Assembly: GCA_028023455.1 (NCBI GenBank)
Contig: JAQFVV010000031.1
Location: 9,844,093 to 9,908,092, forward strand
From: Epiperipatus broadwayi
Taxonomy: Eukaryota > Onychophora > Udeonychophora > Euonychophora > Peripatidae
DNA length: 64,000 nt
Reading direction: 5' to 3'
Numbering within the stretch: position 1 is the first letter of the stretch; every line of letters begins with the position of its first letter. This document shows positions 59,065 to 64,000 of the stretch, piece after piece. Both the position numbers and the translations under genes were made by a program. The notes beneath the pieces are model-generated. The model had not been told where the DNA came from. It saw only the letters and a list, made by a program, of their open reading frames with translations, and did no database searches.

Positions 59065-60690
59065 CTATCCTTCACTGATGATAGCAAATCAGCTTGAAAT
59101 TAGCTGATCTGAGGGTGGAGCCAACAAAAGAGACAGTGATTTCTGACTGACGTTTATGTAAACAAAAATATGCTTGTTTGGAGGTCTTGGTAAAGCTCCA
59201 TCTATTGATCATATATATATATATATTATAATGATCCAAAAGAAAGTGGAAGGAGCAGTCTACCATATCTGCACTACAAGGGCACCATATAGGCATTTGA
59301 ACCTAGAAAAATTTATAAAGTAGGCAGATATGCGCTGTTAAGATTCCACTTTATTTAAATATTTAGATCGTTAGCCCATTGTCACTAGCTCATGGTGATG
59401 CAGAGATAATAAATAACTTGTTTAATTTGTATCTTAAATACATATAAAAAAATAAAAGCCACTGCCAGTAATTAACACACAAACATTTATTTACGCACAT
59501 ATAAATTTTAAATCATTTTAAATTTTGAGGAATAATATTTATTATTTTAGATTTTAATATTCTTTTAATTTAAGTTATTATTTTAAAATTTTAAATCATC
59601 TACACAGATGAAATTTATATTTATTTTAAGATTGTCGAGTATGAATAAACTACATAGATCTGCATTTAAAAAGAAAATATTCTATCCATTATTTAACCTT
59701 AGGCCAAAAGTTCGCAGTCAAACTGACATCAATCCATCTGATACATTGATGTATTCAATGTAGCATGAAAATACAACAGCACAAATATATACCATACTGT
59801 CCAGGAATGTACATCTGAACAGCATGGTTAGAGAAGACATTGACTCTTGTCCAATACAGGAATGTTACATCTGTATGGCAAGAAGAACATTAAAAAAACT
59901 CCATAGAAAGGGACAGTGTTTTTCCATCTTACTATTCCCTTCCATAGGCAAACAGAGGTCTGTGGCATATAATGGAGATCCTGCACATAGCAAATCTCAT
60001 ACTACATCTACTAATTACACCAATATATCCAATCCATTGACCTAATTCAACTACAAAACGAATAACCTAAGATTCCCTCCCTTAATATAACTTTACAAAT
60101 CTATATAGCCATTCATGCCCAACTTAAATTCCAACATCTTATTTTAATTTGCACAGATGGATTTATAAAAGTTTGTTTTTTAATGTTGAGCATAGATCAA
60201 CTACACAGATTACATGCTCAAAAACACCTCAAAATAAACATAAATGATCAAAATGTAAAGTCATTGATGTAATTGCATGAGGGAATTCACAAGAAACCCA
60301 ATGGCATTTATCATAAGATGCTGCATTAACACCAATAACTAAAAAGACATCTGAATAAATACATTTTAGATATTCAATGTAAGATATCATTATTTACTGA
60401 ATGTCTATATATTTTAATCATATATGAAAACAAAAACGTAATTAAATGTGAACAAATCTATGCAAGCATCTATGCCCAACTTAAATTTAATGCATTTAAA
60501 ATTTAAACAATAAATATTAATACAAATAATAAAATGGAAATGATTTTTTTAGCAAACAAATATGTAAAAATTAAACATTTATAATTAAGTTGAAACATAA
60601 GTCAGATAAAAGTTCTTTTTAAAATTTAGATTAGCTGATAAAATCTTTAAAGTTCTTAATTACTTTTAGTAAAAAAAATTTTCCATTTAT
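59065..60690. other. AT-rich DNA, unassigned
   Basis: A frame of 73 codons at 59824-60045 (plus) carries CPIQECYICMARR, a cysteine pair without any other support. No SINE or foldback recognised. (TA)n near 59212-59226. Confidence 0.45.
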
Positions 60691-60694
60691 ATCT

Positions 60695-61030
60695 TACAGT
60701 AGAAAAGTCCAGTCTGTTGTTCTGGAGAAGGCCTTAGCTGGTTCAATCCGGTATCCCAGTCAGTTCATTTTTAAAATAAAGAGAGAGAGTGATATGTGTG
60801 TCCTATCATGACTCTCAAAAACAATCAAGCTGCCACTGTCTGGAACTGTTTTAATTTTAATTGTTTTCCTTTTATAATGATCCTCTGGATTCAATGAACA
60901 AAAGACGTCACTGTTCCATTTTTTTCGTTATGGTCTGGTCCTTTATTGCTGCTTCTATATTGGACAAGCTAATTCTTTTCATTCTCTTATCTATATTTCA
61001 TTTATTTTAAGTGCCCCTAGGGCTAGTTTG
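60695..61030. other. Less AT-rich island, unidentified
   Basis: The composition is noticeably more balanced than the flanks. CTGGTTCAATCCGG near 60738 resembles a B box, but no A box or tail was found. On the minus strand ACTGTAAGATA near 60694-60704 could be a splice donor. No frame long enough to judge. Confidence 0.3.
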
Positions 61031-61034
61031 CTTT

Positions 61035-62651
61035 TCAATTAATTTATAAAACAATCATTTCCATTTACAAAAATATATAAATCTTTTTACAAAAATATGC
61101 GTTCAAACACTTTTTTTTTTATTTATAAAAAAAAAAGAAATACTTTTAAAGTTTTGCATCTGTGCAAATATATATATACGTATACACGTTTAACAACTCT
61201 TTAATTTTTTTAGCTTTTATTTCAGAACTTATTTTTATTTGCGAACTTAAAACTTTTATTTTAAATTAATGTAACGGCATATTTATATATCGTTACAATA
61301 TATATATATTACATAATCTAGAAAAAATCTGAAACTCTTATCTGTAAATCAGAAAATATATTATCAATATATTTTTATATTCCAAATCCCTTTAACATTC
61401 TTAAAAGTTTTAACTGTACATTAGTTCTTAGCATTGTTTGAACTTCTTATAATCAACCGAGAATTCATTAGACAAATTCATTCTTTGCATACATAGAAAC
61501 AATTCAACTGTTGGTAAAAAAATTGAAAGTGAATTTTTAAATTGAATTTTAATTAAAGCTTTTGAATGTATTACTGAATTTTTCTATGGAAGCACTCATT
61601 CCATTTAATATATGGATGCCTCATCCTTGATTACCAGATGTAGCCAGCATTTTGAATGGCCATTGTTTTGATATGTGAACTTGATAGCATTACAGACTAA
61701 AAATTTCTTTATTAATAACACAATTATTTTCTTCACATAAAATATGATTTTTAATAAAAATTACCGATTATTAAATATAATATTTGTAATAATTTTTTTA
61801 ACTGGTTGCTTTAACAATTTTTTAAAAGATTTAATGCAAATTAAACAAATGATTTTAATATTATATGAATAAATATGACAAAGCTGGCCTGAATAGTTTG
61901 TTTTATTGGTTGCTTTAACAATTTTTTTGCTTTGCAGAATTACTTGCTTTCAAGAAAATGCTTGTAATCAAATTAAGCCTCTAAAATTAAATTAAAAATT
62001 TTAAATATACCTGTTATATTTGATGTGTGAATTTGATACCATTCTTGGCAACTATTAATGCCAGAATTACTTCCTTTGCATAATACTTCCTTTGCATAAA
62101 ATATTCCTCACATAATAGTTATTTTAATTGGTTGTGAATTTGACACATGACAGCATTATAGAGAAGCATACTTTCACAGAAAACACATCACAACCTTACA
62201 GACAAACATTCACATGGATTATATAGAGAGAATAAAATGTCTTCAGTTTATACTGAAAGCACATACATTTTATTCTTCCTGTATTATCTTTGAAGTATTT
62301 TGCATAATAAACTTTTCAGAATGTAATGCTAAGAGTTTTACTTAAGTTCAGATCATACTAAAAATTGAATCTGATTTAAAAATATCAAAAAAAAGAATAC
62401 TACCCAGAACATATTTAATAGTGATGAAACCTGATATTTCATTATTTATTTCATTTTAAAAATAAAAATACTTGATACTTTGTTTTTTTTCTTATGTTTA
62501 TTGTTTCAGTGTATGCATGGGTAAACAAGTATTTAGTAAAATAAATGAACATGAGTCGACTCAATTTATTATTAATAACTATATTAATATTTTTGTTTAT
62601 ATCATAATCTTGATTTATATGCATAATATACTTACAAAAAGGTATCGTTGT

Positions 62652-62682
<31 letters not shown>

Positions 62683-63760
62683 TGAAAATACTGTGCATAT
62701 GTAGTTCCACAAACAATATGGATGAACACGGGTAGTTTGGAGCAAAACAGAATGTAATTCATTGTTCCACCATATATAAAGAAATTAAAGTGTGGAATCA
62801 TTTCCATATCAATTAGACTAAATTATGTTTTAACTTTGATCTTATTAAAAAAGAAATATTAATATGCACTGATATTTCCCAAGGCTAAACTATGGTTTAA
62901 CTCTTGTTAATTAATAGCTTTTGATAGCTTTTATCATAAGATTAAAGGAAAGTGTAAATAGATATTATTTATTTCTATATCAAATTATTATATATAGATG
63001 TAAACTTAGAATGAGATCTACTGTACTTTTATTTCTATTTAAACATTGACAACAGAATTTAAAAGCGATATAGCCTCAGAAAATATTAGTGGAGATATTT
63101 ACCCCAGTAACATTAAACTAAACGCAATTGAACCTAATTTGCATGGTAATGTTCCCACACTGTAATTGGTTTCAATTATAAAATATATGAAAATTTCATA
63201 TATATATAATGTACCTATATTGATATAGGCACATATAATTTTTATCTAAAATTATTATTAAAGTAATCTTTCATAAAAGAAAAACATAAAATTAAATGTT
63301 GAAGAGTTTATTGCAGCTTGTTTTCGAAAAAGATAAGAATTAAATAGTTTTCTAGCGTTAGTTTTTGAAATAAAAAAAGCTACAATTAATTAATCAAAAG
63401 GGGGGAGGGGGAGTCTTGGTTTGAAAAATGAAACTAAAGGTTTACAAAAGGAAATAAATAGTTTTTATTAGTATTAGTAAAAATATAATTTAAAAAGTTA
63501 AAACATACAAATCTCTTTTCATTCAAGTTTAATTAAAGAAAAAATAATGTTAAAACTAATATATGTGCGTATATATGTGCGATTGTCAACAATAGAATAA
63601 ATGTTATTATAAATAAATGAAAGTTAAAGAAGATTATTATTAAAAAACACGGCAATGGTTATTAATTAAAATATAAAACAACATCTCTGCATGGCTATTA
63701 CTAATTAAGCAATCTTCCAAAACACGTTTATCAAAGGATTAATTGCTAAAGAATTTCGAC
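61035..63760. other. AT-rich DNA, no gene recognised
   Basis: Low-complexity sequence with (TA)n/(TG)n microsatellite at 62654-62682. A pair of similar segments TTGGTTGCTTTAACAATTTTT recurs near 61800 and 61906. Frames at 62451-62807 (minus) and 62472-62735 (plus) overlap microsatellite and look spurious. Confidence 0.55.
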
Positions 63761-63805
63761 AACAGATATTTGCCGGAGGATATAGAAAAGAAAACACTTC
63801 ATTGG

Positions 63806-63839
63806 TATAAATACTGAATATTTTATCGGACAATCAGTT
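63806..63839 (+). promoter_or_regulatory. Core promoter candidate: TATA box and TCAGTT initiator
   Basis: TATAAATA at 63806-63813 is followed by TCAGTT at 63834-63839, whose A (63836) lies 30 bp after the first T. That is the spacing of a TATA box and initiator, and TCAGT is the usual initiator in arthropods. A second TCAGTT follows at 63848. Downstream the sequence becomes less AT-rich toward the window end. Chance occurrence in AT-rich DNA is possible. Confidence 0.4.
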
Positions 63840-64000
63840 GAGACAATCAGTTCACAAAAGTAATTGAGTAGTGCAGTTCAGAAATTAATTGAGTCAGTTA
63901 ACAAACAAAATGCAGTGTTGAGAAGATTTTGGGAATTCACGCCTCTCCACAGCCTAAAAAGTCCGATGAAAACAGCAAGATCTGCCCGTGAAATAATGTC
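63837..64000 (+). other. Possible 5' leader and truncated frame at window edge
   Basis: After the putative start site, CAGTT repeats several times. The first ATG (63910) opens only three codons before TGA. A frame in a different register is open from about 63864 to the end (its downstream part includes LRRFWEF and MKTARSAREIM, with an ATG at 63966). No family could be assigned. Whether it is a gene start or another transposon depends on sequence beyond the window. Confidence 0.3.

Noticed and set aside
59824-60045. 73-codon frame with a cysteine pair as a zinc-finger protein
   Set aside because: Only one C-x-x-C-like pair, no histidine pair or second finger, and no supporting context.
60730-60760. 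SINE at 60.7 kb from a GGTTCAATCC block
   Set aside because: No A box at the expected distance, no tail and no target duplication.
62451-62807. Overlapping frames on both strands at 62.5-62.8 kb
   Set aside because: They span a (TA)n/(TG)n microsatellite and match no family.

Overview
This is AT-rich animal (metazoan) DNA with no intact host gene that I can recognise. Almost everything identifiable is a transposable element: LINEs, a Ty3/Gypsy LTR element, Penelope-like, pogo/Tigger-like and hAT-like remnants, tRNA-derived SINEs, and several families of palindromic (foldback) repeats. The tRNA-derived SINEs, RTE and Penelope-like elements and dense (TA)n/(CA)n microsatellites point to an invertebrate. 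I cannot fix the phylum. A TATA plus TCAGTT start motif at the right edge is arthropod-like but is weak evidence, and a mollusc or other invertebrate is equally possible.

Layout. 0-9 kb: a dispersed foldback family (copies at 1.9, 2.6, 7.5, 37.9 and 38.3 kb) carrying a hammerhead-ribozyme-like core, plus decayed unassigned DNA. 9-11.4 kb: clustered tRNA-like SINE copies and a poly-A/C-rich tandem repeat into which a SINE has inserted with a 20-bp target duplication. 12.0-19.0 kb: a degraded Ty3/Gypsy retrotransposon with about 1.3-kb direct LTRs and gag-protease-RT-RNase H-integrase remnants; its 3' LTR runs into a 500-bp N gap. 19.5-22.6 kb: two inverted hAT-like copies, one with 8-bp target duplications, surrounding a small MITE and a four-unit tRNA-like tandem array, followed by a pogo/Tigger-like transposase remnant. 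25.4-27.6 kb: an L1/Tx1-like LINE pseudogene. 28.3-29.6 kb: a palindromic MITE and a 59-bp tandem repeat. 30.4-33.7 kb: a nearly complete RTE-like LINE with a few stop codons. 34.4-35.2 kb: an integrase remnant. 40.7-44.6 kb: a second RTE copy split into two opposed pieces in the arrangement expected from twin priming. 46.8-47.4 kb: a 583-bp hairpin repeat. 48-50.8 kb: a SINE and a 1.2-kb pogo/Tigger-like nonautonomous element. 51-52 kb: a Penelope-like GIY-YIG remnant and a SINE. 55.5 kb: another SINE with target duplications. 56-57.5 kb: an inverted and direct repeat cluster. 57.5-63.8 kb: AT-rich DNA without recognisable genes. 63.8-64.0 kb: a core-promoter-like sequence leading off the window edge.

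Functionally the window is a transposon graveyard with a few better-preserved members (the RTE LINE, the poly-A-tailed SINEs, a perfect 75-bp palindrome). The points most worth following are the ribozyme-like motif shared by the foldback repeats, the twin-priming LINE, the tandem tRNA-like array, and the possible transcription start at the right edge.
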